A stretch of DNA of 64,000 nt from Saprospiraceae bacterium (GTDB lineage: Bacteria; Bacteroidota; Bacteroidia; Chitinophagales; Saprospiraceae): assembly GCA_016710585.1 (NCBI GenBank), contig JADJVN010000005.1:21816-85815 (forward strand). The letters are read 5' to 3'. Shown here one piece after another: positions 1-10,217 of this stretch (the stretch's first letter is position 1; each line of letters begins with the position of its first letter). The position numbers and the translations under genes are program-made. The notes under the pieces were generated by a model, which worked only from the letters and a program-made list of their open reading frames with translations, did not search any database and was not told the DNA's origin.

Positions 1-636
1 GATGGTTTTCGATTTGATACATTTTCTACACAAGATCTTTTGAATAAATTAGCAGCAATAGATTACCATGGTTTGTTGGATACAGTCAAAATTGAAGCGG
101 ATATCAATTTTTCAAAACCAATTGTTCATTTGTATAAAATTTCTCAAATTTTGGGAGATCGATTTATTTCTAATAGTGACACCTCAATAATTTTAGGAAA
201 TATCGAAATTACGCGTCTAACAAATTATTGTGAAGAAGAAATAAAAAGCGATGGAGGATCAATAAAATCCAATTTATGTAAGAATATATTGATAAAATTG
301 TGGACAATTAACAAAATGAAATGGCTAAATTGGGCAGAAGGTCAAGATGAAGAACTTAATTTTTTTGCCTTTAATTATATTAGTAAAATGCTAACTGAAA
401 AAGATATTATTTACTTGTATAATCATGCAATGTCACTTTTAGAAACAGGAAATATAAGAAAAGCAATGATTTTAATTGGCATAATCGGAACAATTGATAC
501 TGATAAAATGCCAAGACCAGTTCAAACAATACCAAGAAGAAGTCCTCAAAGAACATTTGATCAATCTCAAGAATGGTGTGAGAAATACATCTATCCAGCT
601 TTTGTGAAAGTGGGTTGGTTGATAGAAAAGAAGTAG
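1..636 (+). CDS. 3' part of an unknown secreted-family gene (cut by the window edge)
   Basis: The frame is open from the first base, so this is the tail of a longer gene. It is clearly paralogous to the C-terminal third of the complete gene at 2994-4589. Both share the GFRFDT/GYRFDT opening, a YKISQILGDRF versus HKITQILGDRF motif, and a final block with a proline-rich PRRS/PRRH stretch followed by a WxEKY motif. No known domain was recognised. The presence of two copies suggests this accessory locus is built from repeated units. A TTG at position 40 is possible as a start, but the paralogue shows homology runs further upstream, so the true start lies outside the window. Function unknown. Confidence 0.7.
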   Translation, partial: DGFRFDTFSTQDLLNKLAAIDYHGLLDTVKIEADINFSKPIVHLYKISQILGDRFISNSDTSIILGNIEITRLTNYCEEEIKSDGGSIKSNLCKNILIKLWTINKMKWLNWAEGQDEELNFFAFNYISKMLTEKDIIYLYNHAMSLLETGNIRKAMILIGIIGTIDTDKMPRPVQTIPRRSPQRTFDQSQEWCEKYIYPAFVKVGWLIEKK

Positions 637-780
637 GATTTTTAATTTGAAAATTTGAAAATGTGCAACAGCTCTACTTTATTCTAAATGAACATAAATT
701 GGTTCCTGTATATTGAAAAAAATGTAAACCACTATATCTGGAATAATAGGTAAATCTAGGAGTATTAAGACATTAATTCT

Positions 781-1164
781 TCACTTCTCCATTTTTTTCT
801 CTAATATAATGACTCGCTCTAAGAGTCTCTCATACATTTCAAGCATCAATTTATCTGCTCCATTTTTTGTTACCACATTATCTCCATTTTGATTATGAAA
901 ATTATTATTCATAGCTTGTCTCGGATCAAAATTCTTGATATACTCAACAGAGGTGCCAAATAAACTTGCCAACTTCTCTAGTCGTTCTTCAGTCGGGTCA
1001 AGTGTACATCTTTCTATTTTTCCATAAGTTTCAAGCGATAAATTGAGATGCCCAGCAGCTTGCTCTCTTGAGATGTCAAGCAATTCTCTAATTTTTTGTA
1101 TTTTGTATCCAATGTGCATAAGTGAATTATTAGGCTTTATAAATTGTGAAACTTTTATATACAT
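781..1164 (-). CDS. XRE-family helix-turn-helix regulator
   Basis: A 127-residue protein with a helix-turn-helix of the XRE/Cro type at roughly residues 20-70 (GYKIQKIRELLDISREQAA, then LSLETYGKIER, then LEKLASLFG). A short C-terminal segment rich in charged residues (EMYERLLERVIILEKKMEK) looks like a helical or coiled-coil dimerisation tail. An internal ATG (start at 1119) just before the domain is an alternative start. It is divergent from the HEGWH-motif gene at 1273, with a 108-bp spacer that probably holds promoters for both. By position it may regulate that cluster; this is inference. DNA binding is well supported, targets are unknown. Confidence 0.8.
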   Translation of the reverse strand: MYIKVSQFIKPNNSLMHIGYKIQKIRELLDISREQAAGHLNLSLETYGKIERCTLDPTEERLEKLASLFGTSVEYIKNFDPRQAMNNNFHNQNGDNVVTKNGADKLMLEMYERLLERVIILEKKMEK

Positions 1165-1272
1165 ATTGTGAACCTCAAAAATAGACTAAATTTTTCAGAT
1201 TGCATAATTTTGCCTTTAGAAATCACCTAAACTCAATAAAATCACATTTATTTAATCTGACATTTTTGATTT

Positions 1273-2997
1273 ATGCGTCACTTATTTATTATTAATATTA
1301 TAATTTGGAGCTTTACTGTTATTAATTTGTATTCGCAGCCTAGCCCAGTTCTATATTGGCAGTTGGAAGATCAAAATTTAGTAATTAATGGCAAAAGTGA
1401 AGTTGTTCAAGCATGGCTATTGTGTCCAGATCCAAATGGAAAGCAGCTTGAATTGGCAGGGCCAAAAGATCCTAATATTAGCTCTTGCATATGGGAAGTA
1501 CTAGATTATAATAATCATAGCAATATATTGTGTACCTCCTCTATACAGATTTACAATGTACATACAGGTTGTGGGAATACTAAAACTAGTATTTATAAGT
1601 TAAAAGTAATAATGAAGGACGGTAGTGTTAAATATTATTATTATGTAGTTTATATCTTAGAAGGTATTAACATAACTGAGACAAATGGTATAACTGAATG
1701 TTTAGAAATGGGCTGTGATCTCAATATTCATGTAAAATTACTCGGAATTGGCATGGATAAAGTCAATTTTGTTTCTTCAATAGGTAATATTATAATGGTC
1801 GCAAGCTTGAATGAAAATAATGTTGCAGCCAACTATTATTCCCAGTTAAACTTTAGAACCGGTTTGGCAGAAATTAAATTATTGTCAAAAAATCTAAATA
1901 AAAGTTTTCTTACTGAAAGTGTTCTGACCATATATGCTTTTCTTCATATTTCCTGTAAATCCAATGAATTAAAAATTAATAAGTATAGGATGGAAATTAC
2001 AAAATTTAAACATGCTAAAGCATTAAAAAATTTCAGAGTTGTTGTAAATGAACCTATAGAGTTTGATGTATCTGGCAGCCAGCTCATCACTGATTTTTTA
2101 TGGACAATGGCGGATGAATTCTTTGAACTTGGGAATAATCAACGTAGGTCAGGAACGGATATGACGATGAAAAGAGAGTTTGGAAAAATGCCTCAATCCA
2201 ATAAAGATTTTGGTACAACTCATGGAATCGTTAGAATAGATTGCAAACTGCCAAGCGGGACTAAAGTTGTGTTTACTTCGGCCAAATCGAAAGATCCAAT
2301 GATCCCATATATGATTAATGAGAGTACTGCGCAAATTTATTATAGAAAGAATGATAAAGCACTTGATCAGGAAATTATTGTTGGTAAGGACAAGAAAGGG
2401 GATCCAATTTACAAAAAGGTGCCTGCCCCAAATTGGTTTAAATATTGGACTCAATTTTTACCTATCGACAAGAGTTTGATACATTATGTCTTTTATAATC
2501 CTAATGATTCCGGTAGTAATAATAAAGGTGCTATAGCAAGACCAAAAAATCAGCCTGCAACAGGATATCAATTTAATAGACAAACATTAACTTTATATCA
2601 ACCAGTAAGCGAGAGTTTAGGTACACTTCATGGAGTACATTTAGCACATTCTAATAGTGTTCATGAAGGATGGCATGCAGCACTGATGGGTAAAACTTTA
2701 TGGCCAAATGGTTATGATAGAAATTTGGATAAAGATCCTGATCCTAAATTTAATAAGTGGGATTTCTATAAGGATACTTTTGAAGCGCTTCCAAAAATAA
2801 AAAATTATTTAAGTCCTAAAAGAGATGACAACTACAGTAGACCTGGGAGTGGTGGTGAAAAATTTGAGGAAAAATATGCAAGAGAAGAAGCAGAATCAAT
2901 TAAAGATAAAATACATATATTTGATTTGGATGATTGGTCTTTTGAAGATAGAGAAAATTTTCAAAAATCACAGGGTAAAAATTGGTTAAAGCTATGA
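1273..2997 (+). CDS. secreted protein with HEGWH zinc-protease-like motif
   Basis: A 574-residue protein. Residues 1-22 form a signal peptide (hydrophobic core FIINIIIWSFTVINLY, then SQ). The first 350 residues look like beta-rich extracellular modules without a confident family. The C-terminal part contains H464-E465-G-W-H468, an HExxH zinc-binding motif typical of zincin metallopeptidases. An acidic stretch downstream (YAREEAES, around residue 540) could supply a third ligand. There is no T9SS sorting domain. Its TGA stop overlaps the ATG of the next gene (ATGA), so the two are likely translationally coupled. Protease activity is inferred from one motif only; a metal-binding toxin-like or processing role is equally possible. 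Confidence 0.7.
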   Translation: MRHLFIINIIIWSFTVINLYSQPSPVLYWQLEDQNLVINGKSEVVQAWLLCPDPNGKQLELAGPKDPNISSCIWEVLDYNNHSNILCTSSIQIYNVHTGCGNTKTSIYKLKVIMKDGSVKYYYYVVYILEGINITETNGITECLEMGCDLNIHVKLLGIGMDKVNFVSSIGNIIMVASLNENNVAANYYSQLNFRTGLAEIKLLSKNLNKSFLTESVLTIYAFLHISCKSNELKINKYRMEITKFKHAKALKNFRVVVNEPIEFDVSGSQLITDFLWTMADEFFELGNNQRRSGTDMTMKREFGKMPQSNKDFGTTHGIVRIDCKLPSGTKVVFTSAKSKDPMIPYMINESTAQIYYRKNDKALDQEIIVGKDKKGDPIYKKVPAPNWFKYWTQFLPIDKSLIHYVFYNPNDSGSNNKGAIARPKNQPATGYQFNRQTLTLYQPVSESLGTLHGVHLAHSNSVHEGWHAALMGKTLWPNGYDRNLDKDPDPKFNKWDFYKDTFEALPKIKNYLSPKRDDNYSRPGSGGEKFEEKYAREEAESIKDKIHIFDLDDWSFEDRENFQKSQGKNWLKL

Positions 2998-4589
2998 AAA
3001 AATGTTTTGTATTATTAATAATTTTAGTGTTTACGACTAAAGTTCATTCACAATCAACGGTAAGTGAGTTGATATTTAGTTGCGATACTATTGAGTCTAT
3101 ACTTCAAAATTATTCTAAATATGACTCATCAGTTGGAGGGATTTTATTAAGTTTGCCAAGTGATGGTAGAGTTGATTTGTTGAGATTGTATAATAATGTG
3201 AAGAAATTGGTTGATCGATTTATGTTTGTCTGTGACAATAGATTAAAAGCAGCTATAAATAAAGCAGAATGGCTCACAGATTATTACGGTGATATTCGCT
3301 ATAGAGGTTTTGAAGATATTGGTTTATCTGAAAAATATTGCGGATTAAGTGGAGTTATTTTATTGGACTCATTGTATAATGATGAATCTGATTTAATTCT
3401 TTATGTCAATGATCAAATTGATTCAACTTATCTGATGAATAAAGTTTTAAATGAAAAAGATCTTGAGAAAATTGATTTTATAGTTAATAATTATTATAAT
3501 AATGGGTTCGAATCACCTGATCCAACTCAAATTTTACATTTGTTTACTTCTCATTTAGAGACTTATTCTAGATTGTTTTCACTTTTGCGAGAAAAAAGAA
3601 GTAGTTATACGACAACAGATACGACGTTAAAAGTTTCTGAAAAGAAGTATTTCGAAGAAAACATGAATCTGAATGATTCTGATGTAATGTATGTGTATAA
3701 ACACATAATATTAGATATGCCAACCGCAGAAGAGACACTCTATTGGGAAGAACAAAGAAAAGAATATCTTGAATTTGAACAATTACATTTAATAATGCTT
3801 GACAGTTTGAAAAAGATACATTTGTATGAAGACTCTCTGCGTTATGTTCATTATTTAGATACATTATCAGGTCAAGCAAAATTAGAATATTTGATATGGC
3901 ATGATTCTACACTTGTGCATATGGATGGGAGGATGAGGACAGTTGCTATTGCTGATGATGGATATCGATTTGATACCTTATCCAATGAAGATCTGATCAA
4001 TCGATTTCAAATGCTAAATTTTGATTCTCTTATGGAATTAAAAATTAAATCTACTTTCGAAATTAATTCTAATGTCCAGATAGTTTATATGCACAAGATT
4101 ACACAAATATTGGGTGATCGATTCTTGAACCATAGCCTTGATCCAAATGATCCTAAATTGAAGCAAGCTCTGGATCGATTTGATGAATTTGTTGTAAAAC
4201 TTTTTGATTCTGAAGGGTTTGTTCAACTTTCTCTGCAATCAGAAATAACAGTTTGTTATGAAAGATTATGGCTACTCATAGAGCCATATATGTTAGCAAG
4301 GATTGATTCTTGCAAAAGTATTTTAGTTCTTGATGCTAATGTTTGGCATTATATGATGGATGAGACTAGAGTAAAATATTTGCATGATAAAGCACAGGAA
4401 GCCATAATAAAGGGAGATCTTAAGAAAGCTAAATGTTATATAAGGCCTATGGAAGCATTCACCTTAAACGCCCAGCCTACACTTACGGCATTACCTCCTA
4501 GAAGACATGCTGTTCGCAATATTGAGATCTCTTACGATTGGTATGAAAAATATCATTTGCCAATTCTGGAAAAACTTGGTTTACGCTAA
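2994..4589 (+). CDS. unknown secreted protein, partner of the HEGWH gene
   Basis: The chosen ATG at 2994 overlaps the previous stop as ATGA and gives a good signal peptide (MKKCFVLLIILVFTTKVHSQ); an upstream in-frame start exists but lies inside the neighbouring gene. About 531 residues, rich in charged and aromatic residues and mostly helical in character, with many Leu/Asp/Tyr runs. No known domain was recognised. The last third is paralogous to the truncated gene at 1-636. No sorting domain or lipobox is present, so a periplasmic location is likely. Coupling to the HExxH gene suggests a functional pair (for example protease and inhibitor or chaperone), but this is inference from gene order alone. 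Confidence 0.75.
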   Translation: MKKCFVLLIILVFTTKVHSQSTVSELIFSCDTIESILQNYSKYDSSVGGILLSLPSDGRVDLLRLYNNVKKLVDRFMFVCDNRLKAAINKAEWLTDYYGDIRYRGFEDIGLSEKYCGLSGVILLDSLYNDESDLILYVNDQIDSTYLMNKVLNEKDLEKIDFIVNNYYNNGFESPDPTQILHLFTSHLETYSRLFSLLREKRSSYTTTDTTLKVSEKKYFEENMNLNDSDVMYVYKHIILDMPTAEETLYWEEQRKEYLEFEQLHLIMLDSLKKIHLYEDSLRYVHYLDTLSGQAKLEYLIWHDSTLVHMDGRMRTVAIADDGYRFDTLSNEDLINRFQMLNFDSLMELKIKSTFEINSNVQIVYMHKITQILGDRFLNHSLDPNDPKLKQALDRFDEFVVKLFDSEGFVQLSLQSEITVCYERLWLLIEPYMLARIDSCKSILVLDANVWHYMMDETRVKYLHDKAQEAIIKGDLKKAKCYIRPMEAFTLNAQPTLTALPPRRHAVRNIEISYDWYEKYHLPILEKLGLR

Positions 4590-4602
4590 ATAATAAATTG
4601 AA

Positions 4603-7304
4603 ATGAAAAAAAATATACTATTCTATTTTATGCTTTGTCATGTAAGTTTATTACTAGCTGGGGTTAGAATTAAACAGTTTCAACATCCTAATACATTCCC
4701 TTATAATGGTTTTATCATTGTAGAAGCTAATGATCCTCAGAAACCATATACGATAGTCATAAAAGGGATAAGTACTGGGTATACTTCTACAGTTAGAGAT
4801 GTTTCCACTGAATATAAATTTTCGCCATTAGGCCCTGACTTATATGAAATAGAGGTGTTTGGCAGCACTGGATGTGGTGTTGTTAAGTTGAGTCAATTAT
4901 TGAGTCCTTGTGATAGATTGAAGATTACACCTGTTATTAAAGAAAATTGCTTTGTAAGAAAATCTGGAAAAAATTCTCCTTTTGTAGAAACAAAAGGTTC
5001 AATAACTTTAAATATAACAGGGGGGCGGCAGCCATTCACCTTTGAATGGAGGGATAACAACAATTTAAATCGAATCATTTCAACTTCAAAAGATTTATTA
5101 AATTTAAGTAAAGGCACCTTTACAGTTTTAGTCAAGGATTTGGACGGATGCATGTTTTCACAAACATTTACTTTGAATGGTTTTTTTATGTCAACAAAAA
5201 ATATAAGTAGAATAGATCAATGCTATACTAAATCAGAGTTCACTATAGAAATGGATCCTATATCAATAAAGCAATATAACTGGTCAGACGGGACTGTGGG
5301 GAGAAAAATTGTTGGACGACATGTATTTAACAATGAAATTACTCAAGGGCATTCAGTAACAATTACAGAACCTACCTCACAATGTCAAATAATTGAAGCT
5401 CTTTATGGGCCAAAAGGAACTTGGTATTGGGAGATTAAAGGTTTTAAAAATCCATCATCCATAGGTGTAAAAGATGGCTGGGTGGATTTGGTAGAAAATC
5501 TAACAGGGTATAGCGGTTTTATACCAGATCCCCAGAAAATAGTCATTATGCGGAATGGTGTTTTTTATAGAGAAAATGTTTATTCAACAAATTCAAGCAG
5601 AGTCTATAGAGTGAATTCACTTGAAGAAGGAGATTACTTGTTTTATTGGAAAGACAAAGAAGGATGTGATATTGCAGCTCAAAGTATAGTGTTATATGCT
5701 TGCAATGGCGGATTGCATAACCCATCAATCGAAATTACAAGTTATGCTTTACCTCCATCATCACCAAATTCCTATGTTGAAGCTATTGCAAGTTATCAGT
5801 ATGGAAGTATAAATGAATGTAAGTATAATTGGTATTCTTCTTTTTATAATGTGACCACAACATTGGTTCCAAGATTGACCAATGCGGAATTAAAAAAATT
5901 CTATTCCTCAACGACAGGAGATTTGTGTGTTAAAATGATTTGTCCCTGTGGTGAGGCAACATCTTGTGTTAAATTTAATCCTTGTCATCCTGATGCTAAA
6001 TTTGTTTATACAAAAAAGGATATTGGTTCAATTTGTGTTGGTACATTGCCTTCTGGAAAGTATATCGAAACAAATCCAAAAGCTTCAATAAATATAGAAA
6101 TAGATGCAACAAGATATATGGATATAGGTCCATTAGGTCTTCCTCAATTCAATAAAAGAATTGCAAATATTTCGTGGGAAGATGGAACTGCAGTAAATGC
6201 TTCTTACAACAATAACGCAAATTTATTAACAATTACTCGAGAAACTGACAAAGCTGGTGAATTTAAACTAATTTTGGTTACAGGGACAGGCTGTACTATA
6301 TTTGAAACATATAAAATAGAAAATGCTTTCGAAATAACTTACTCTAGCAACGCTACTTGTTCATTCTGGGTAAAATGCAAAGGAGAGCCAGGAGAGGGGA
6401 CTCGATATCTTGAAGGGAGATTAGCCAATATTAATTTTCAATCATGCACAGTTGACTTGATGTGTGGAGATAATTTAATTCAAACTGCATATGGATTTAC
6501 ATCGAAGAATGAATATTTATCGACTGGTAGCACATCTTGTATTGCAAGAAAATAGTGTATATTTAATTCTTTAATTATAGAAAAAGTAAATAATCCTAAT
6601 GTTCATATATATTTAACTGATCCTACCAATCCTGATTTTTCTCCGAGAATTTATGGCATATACCAAGACTTGAAGTTCCTTGTTGTACTGATAAAACCCT
6701 TGATGCATTTAATTCAGAATTGATAAATGATCATGACAATAATCCATTTGATAACGTTGATATTAACGACTTAAGTTCTAACCCTTGCACATTAGCAGTC
6801 AAATGCCTTTCTACTGGATATTATTTTATTATGGCTGGTAACCAATTATCTAATACTGTTTGCAGAACAAGTAATGGAGCTTGTAGAAGATGCATCAAGT
6901 GTCAATTTAACGATGGAGGAAATGTATTTGAAATACCAGAAAAGTGTTATCCTTTAAGCACCAGAGAATGTTCTGACAAAAGTCTTTGCCCAGGCGAATT
7001 GTCTCCTCCAGAAATTGTGAGCTCAGAGGAGCAAACAAAAAGAATTAGCATAATAATCATGCCTAATCCATTTAAGGAATTTATTAATATACAAGTGAAC
7101 TCAATAGATGCTAATAGTGCTAATTTTATAGAGATACAAATTTATGATTCAAATGGAAAACTCTTGCGTTATCTGAATAAGAAAATACTTCATTCTTCTT
7201 CCAATATTGAAGTTGAAACTAATGATTTTGAAGCAGGATTTTATATCGTCAAATGTAAAGTACCTAATGAAATAATAAAATCTTTCAAGATGATAAAAAT
7301 TTAA
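4603..7304 (+). pseudogene. SprB-repeat T9SS type A surface protein, frame broken twice
   Basis: Begins 13 bases after the previous gene with a signal peptide (FYFMLCHVSLLLAG). Around residues 130-195 there is a SprB-type repeat: a GGRQPFTFEW core, then KGTFTVLVKDLDGC. Several Cys-rich beta modules follow. The frame stops at a TAG (6553-6555), yet the same frame stays coding-like for about 30 codons. It then shifts near 6650-6665 into the frame that carries IPRLEVPCCTDK and ends at 7304 with a type A T9SS sorting domain (PNPFKEFINIQ, YDSNGKLLR, GFYIVKC). So one gene is interrupted by a nonsense codon and a frameshift, either real decay or consensus error. The protein would be exported through T9SS to the cell surface; ligand unknown. 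Confidence 0.7.
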
Positions 7305-7361
7305 TAAAGTAGTTACTGATTTTAGACATCATTTTACTCCAAGATTGATATACTTCTAAAT

Positions 7362-9809
7362 CTAATTCGGATCCACATCCACCTTTATTCTCGTGGAGCT
7401 AAAGTCTGATTTCAATTGTATTAATTCTGTTTTTAGTGCTGATTTAAATTTACTGATGTCTATTTTGCTTTTGTCCAATTTGAGTACAAATTCTTTGATA
7501 TAAGATCCTTTGATTCTAGAGATGTGAGGCTCCGCTGGACCTAAGATATAGTTTTTATCTAATAGGGATTTAAGACGATTGTATAAATCAGTACAAGTAT
7601 CTGTGAGTAATTGTGGTTTTGGGTTTCGCAGTTCTATTTTAATTAATCTTGTGAAAGGTGGGTAGTTGAAATGTTTTCTTTCTGTGATTTCATGATCGTA
7701 AAATTTTGGATAATCTTGTGATAATACTAATGATAAAATAGGATGGTTCACACTGAATGCTTGAATCAATACATTGCCCTGATCTTGTCTTCGTCCTGCG
7801 CGGCCTGCTACTTGAGTAAGCAACTGATAGCCTCTTTCATGTGATCGAAAGTCGGGATAAAATAACATTTGATCTGCTTGAATAATAGCTACAAGTCCTA
7901 CTTTTTCAAAATCAAATCCTTTGGTTATCATTTGAGTTCCTACTAGGATATCAAAGTCGCCATCTTCAAATTCTTCGATGATTTCTCTTTGCGATTTTCT
8001 AGTCCTGGCAGCATCTAGATCTAATCTTTTGATCTTTGCACTAGGAAACAATGCATTCATTTCTTCTTCTAATTGTTCTGTGCCAAATCCTAATATTTTT
8101 AATGTTGCCATATTGCATTCAGGGCAAGTTGTCGGCATTACTTTTTGTATACCACAGATATGACATTTTAACTTGTTGGAAAATTTATGCAAGGTGAGAT
8201 GAATGTCACAGCGGTCACATACTGTTTCATAATTGCAGTTGCCACACTTTACTATAGGGGAATAACCTCTTCTATTTCTGAAGACAAGTATTTGTTTGCT
8301 TTTTGATAATTGTGCATTGATTTCATCTATTAGAGTTTTTGAATAATGCCCGGTCATATTCCCCAGTTGTTGTTCCAGCTTAAGTGGAATGAGTTTGATA
8401 TCAGGCATGATGCTTTCACCAAAGCGATCACTTAATACAACCAATCCATATTTTTCATTGATTGCATTATAATAACTTTCAATACTTGGTGTAGCGGAAC
8501 CCAAAATAACTTTTGCTTTAAAGAGAGAAGCGAGATAGGTTGCAGCATCTCTTGCATTATAATAAGGACTTGATTCATGTTGTTTATACGAGGGGTCATG
8601 CTCTTCGTCAACGATGATTAATCCTAAATTAGAGAAGGGTAGATGTATAGCAGATCTAGCGCCTACGATGAGCGGATGATCGTTTGATACCGCTTTCCAA
8701 ATTGAAATTTTATCTTTTGCAGAAACACCTGAATGATATTCAATAATTTTATCTCCGAATATCTGTTTCAGTCTTTTGACTAATTGTGTCGTCAAAGAAA
8801 TTTCAGGAACTAAAAACAGGACTTGCTTTCCATCCTTTAATGCCTCTTGGATGAGTTCAGTATAAATAATAGTTTTACCGCTACCTGTGACACCTTGTAA
8901 TAGGATGGTTTGTTTTGATTTAAATAAGTCTTGAATATCTGAAAGTGCCTTGGATTGTAATTCACTCAATGTGTGAATGGCTTCTTTTTGTTCTGATTCA
9001 GGTAGCTCATATTTATTTAATTCTATTTGCTCATAGATAGCTTTCTTGATCAATGCATTGGTGGTACTTGAATCAGTTTTGCTTTGTTGATGAAATAGCT
9101 TTGATTTTATCCATTCTCCTTTTTTGCATATTCTGAGATAATGGAGTAAGTGATTGATTTGCTTTTCAGATTTTTCAAGTTCAGAAATTACTGTATTAAG
9201 TTGTTTTGAATCTGACATCAAACTTGGCTTAATTCTAATCCATTTTACTTTGACAGGACTGTCTTGATTCTCTAACTCTTCTCTAGTGGAGATGAAATTT
9301 TTTTCTATTAATTTTTTTATTATGGGAAGGATATTCTTTTTTTGTAAGATATTTTGAATATCCATTATGGATAGTTGATTTTTTATCTCAAGGGCTTCTA
9401 ATATTAAAAACTCATTGTCAGTTAAATCTACTGAGGTGTAATCTTCAAGTGTCCTCAGAATCATCGTATTGCTCTCTAATTTGAATGCGCTGATGAGTGA
9501 AGTGTTCATGACATCGCCTATAGTGGCGACATAATATCGACTCATCCAATCCCAAAATAAAAGTTGGGTTTCAGTTACGATAGGCTCATCATCTATGATC
9601 TGTACAATTGATTTAATATTAGAAACTGTGGGTGTATTGATTAATCGCCTGACGATGGCAGCATAATGTTTCTTTTTGCCAAACTCTACTTCAACTCTGC
9701 TTCCCACTTTAGGTAAGTCCATATCTTCAGGAATCGAATATGTAAATAGTCCTTCCACTGCTAATGGAATAATAACTTCTACAAATCGATTTTTTTGAGT
9801 GAAAGACAT
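7362..9809 (-). CDS. priA: primosomal protein N', replication restart helicase PriA
   Basis: About 815 residues, the usual PriA size. The start at 9809 (MSFTQKNRFVEVIIPL) is preferred over an upstream in-frame ATG because family homology begins here and it leaves an 8-base gap to the gene upstream. Visible features: N-terminal 3'-end-binding domain (LAVEGLFTYSIPE), Walker A GVTGSGKT, Walker B box VDEEHDPSYKQ, a paired zinc-binding Cys region (CGNCNYETVCDRC, CHICG, CPEC), and helicase motifs including GTQMITKGFDF and QVAGRAGR. PriA reloads the replisome at stalled forks in the cytoplasm. It is the last gene of a minus-strand run surE, small membrane gene, lpxB, DMT gene, priA. Confidence 0.97.
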   Translation of the reverse strand: MSFTQKNRFVEVIIPLAVEGLFTYSIPEDMDLPKVGSRVEVEFGKKKHYAAIVRRLINTPTVSNIKSIVQIIDDEPIVTETQLLFWDWMSRYYVATIGDVMNTSLISAFKLESNTMILRTLEDYTSVDLTDNEFLILEALEIKNQLSIMDIQNILQKKNILPIIKKLIEKNFISTREELENQDSPVKVKWIRIKPSLMSDSKQLNTVISELEKSEKQINHLLHYLRICKKGEWIKSKLFHQQSKTDSSTTNALIKKAIYEQIELNKYELPESEQKEAIHTLSELQSKALSDIQDLFKSKQTILLQGVTGSGKTIIYTELIQEALKDGKQVLFLVPEISLTTQLVKRLKQIFGDKIIEYHSGVSAKDKISIWKAVSNDHPLIVGARSAIHLPFSNLGLIIVDEEHDPSYKQHESSPYYNARDAATYLASLFKAKVILGSATPSIESYYNAINEKYGLVVLSDRFGESIMPDIKLIPLKLEQQLGNMTGHYSKTLIDEINAQLSKSKQILVFRNRRGYSPIVKCGNCNYETVCDRCDIHLTLHKFSNKLKCHICGIQKVMPTTCPECNMATLKILGFGTEQLEEEMNALFPSAKIKRLDLDAARTRKSQREIIEEFEDGDFDILVGTQMITKGFDFEKVGLVAIIQADQMLFYPDFRSHERGYQLLTQVAGRAGRRQDQGNVLIQAFSVNHPILSLVLSQDYPKFYDHEITERKHFNYPPFTRLIKIELRNPKPQLLTDTCTDLYNRLKSLLDKNYILGPAEPHISRIKGSYIKEFVLKLDKSKIDISKFKSALKTELIQLKSDFSSTRIKVDVDPN

Positions 9810-9817
9810 AGCGAATC

Positions 9818-10186
9818 TTATTGTTTGAATGCAAAGTACACCGCACAAATCAAGAATATAAAACTGATGACATGATTTGGCTTAAAATGTTCATTTGGAA
9901 AAAATAATATTGTAAACAAAATAAACACAGTCAAGGTGATGACTTCTTGGATTCCTTTCAATTGTATTAAACTAAATGGGCCACCATTTTCTTGGAAGCC
10001 TATTTTATTTGCTGGGACTTGGAAGCAATATTCAAAAAATGCAATTCCCCAGCTGATTAAGATAATCAGGAAGAAATTTAGCTTGGAGAACCACGAATAT
10101 TCCTTCATGCGCAAATGACCATACCATGCTAGGGTCATGAATATATTCGCTATAGAAAGTAAGGAAATAGAAATTAGACCTTTCAT
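9818..10186 (-). CDS. DMT-family (DUF486-like) small membrane protein
   Basis: A 122-residue protein with four predicted membrane helices. It carries the family signature near the start (LAWYGHLRM) and the middle pattern WGIAFFEYCFQVPANKIG, followed by FSLIQLKGIQEVITLTVF, typical of the DUF486 members of the drug/metabolite transporter group. The transported substrate is not known. It sits 31 bases after lpxB and 8 bases before priA on the same strand, so co-transcription is likely. Confidence 0.85.
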   Translation of the reverse strand: MKGLISISLLSIANIFMTLAWYGHLRMKEYSWFSKLNFFLIILISWGIAFFEYCFQVPANKIGFQENGGPFSLIQLKGIQEVITLTVFILFTILFFPNEHFKPNHVISFIFLICAVYFAFKQ

Positions 10187-10217
10187 TTTTAATTACTTAT
10201 TTCAGCTTTGAATTGAG

